NCBI GenBank assembly: GCA_030830945.1
Contig: JAURLY010000289.1
Coordinates: 1-5,792, forward strand
Reading direction: 5' to 3'
From: Gammaproteobacteria bacterium
Lineage (GTDB): Bacteria; Pseudomonadota; Gammaproteobacteria; Pseudomonadales; GM7GCV1
DNA: 5,792 nucleotides
Position numbers and translations under genes: made by a program. Shown piece after piece: positions 5,384-5,792 of this stretch (its first letter is position 1; each line of letters begins with the position of its first letter). The notes under the pieces are model-generated. The model was not told where the DNA came from and ran no database searches. It saw only the letters and a list, made by a program, of their open reading frames with translations.

Positions 5384-5792
5384 TCTTAATGATTGATAAC
5401 TACGATTCCTTTACCTATAACGTAGTGCAGTACCTTGCCGAATTGGGCGCAGATATTAAGGTTGTGCGTAACGATGAGTTGAGCGTTGAGCAAGTGAGGT
5501 CGTTGAACCCGGAAAAAATCGTCGTATCGCCAGGGCCCTGTACACCGAATGAAGCGGGCATCTCCGTGCCATTAATACAGGAAATGGCCGGTGTGGTACC
5601 CATTCTGGGCATTTGTCTGGGGCATCAAAGTATTGGCCAAGCATTTGGGGGCGATGTCATCCGGGCAAGGAATGTAATGCATGGCAAACTCTCCAATATG
5701 TACCACGAGGGTCAGGGTATATTTCGTGGTTTAAGTACGCCTTTTGAAGCGACCAGGTATCACTCTCTGGTCGTCGACAAAAATACCTTGCC
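5380..5792 (+). CDS. trpG: Anthranilate synthase component II, glutamine amidotransferase (truncated at window end)
   Basis: TrpG is a class I glutamine amidotransferase that hydrolyses glutamine and passes ammonia to TrpE. The window contains 137 complete codons of about 190-200 expected. The N-terminus MILMIDNYDSFTYN is typical of TrpG/PabA. The oxyanion-loop motif SPGPCTP is at 50-56 and the nucleophile-elbow Cys is C79 in GICLGHQ. HGK at 101-103 and RYHSL at 126-130 are further family landmarks. The catalytic His and Glu of the triad lie beyond the window. The ATG at 5380 overlaps the trpE stop by 4 bp, and AAGGAAG about 6 nt upstream is a good ribosome binding site. TrpG proteins in this group may also serve PabB in folate synthesis; the linkage to trpE favours the trp role. 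Confidence 0.95.
   Translation, partial: MILMIDNYDSFTYNVVQYLAELGADIKVVRNDELSVEQVRSLNPEKIVVSPGPCTPNEAGISVPLIQEMAGVVPILGICLGHQSIGQAFGGDVIRARNVMHGKLSNMYHEGQGIFRGLSTPFEATRYHSLVVDKNTL

Noticed and set aside
1..5792. Search for defence, phage, transposon, CRISPR or novel multi-gene systems
   Set aside because: All long frames are recognised housekeeping genes with intact key residues. There are no direct-repeat arrays, integrase genes or terminal inverted repeats.

Overview
The window looks like a core chromosomal segment of a gammaproteobacterium. The evidence is the minus-strand order dksA-gluQ-pcnB-folK, which is a typical gammaproteobacterial arrangement, and a TrpE and TrpG that resemble the Pseudomonas-type enzymes. 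In Pseudomonas itself, as I recall, cbrA and cbrB lie between gluQ and pcnB. Here those two genes are absent, so a non-Pseudomonas lineage (for example a marine or Cellvibrio-like group) is more likely; the species cannot be named from sequence alone. I see no transposons, CRISPR arrays, tRNA or rRNA genes.

Minus strand (1-2800): dksA (RNA polymerase regulator) is followed by gluQ (glutamyl-queuosine tRNA-Asp synthetase), pcnB (poly(A) polymerase) and the first 12 codons of folK, which overlaps the pcnB stop by 4 bp. A 13-bp hairpin fills most of the 55-bp dksA-gluQ spacer and probably lowers read-through into gluQ, which has no good ribosome binding site. The theme is RNA metabolism and the stringent response leading into folate synthesis.

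Plus strand (2924-5792): sfsA, probably starting at a GTG, is divergent from dksA across a ~123-bp intergenic region with a perfect 10-bp inverted repeat. After sfsA comes a trp control region: a good sigma70-type promoter (3691-3719), then a 27-codon leader peptide gene (trpL, 3728-3811) with three Trp codons among its last six, then about 80 bp to trpE. trpE and trpG (truncated by the window end) overlap by ATGA and encode the two subunits of anthranilate synthase.

The most interesting part is the trpL region. The promoter spacing places the transcription start at or within about 3 nt of the trpL ATG, so the leader peptide is probably translated from a leaderless mRNA. No canonical terminator (GC-rich hairpin plus U-run) is visible between trpL and trpE. 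Trp-codon-dependent control is well supported, but the step it acts on is not obvious.
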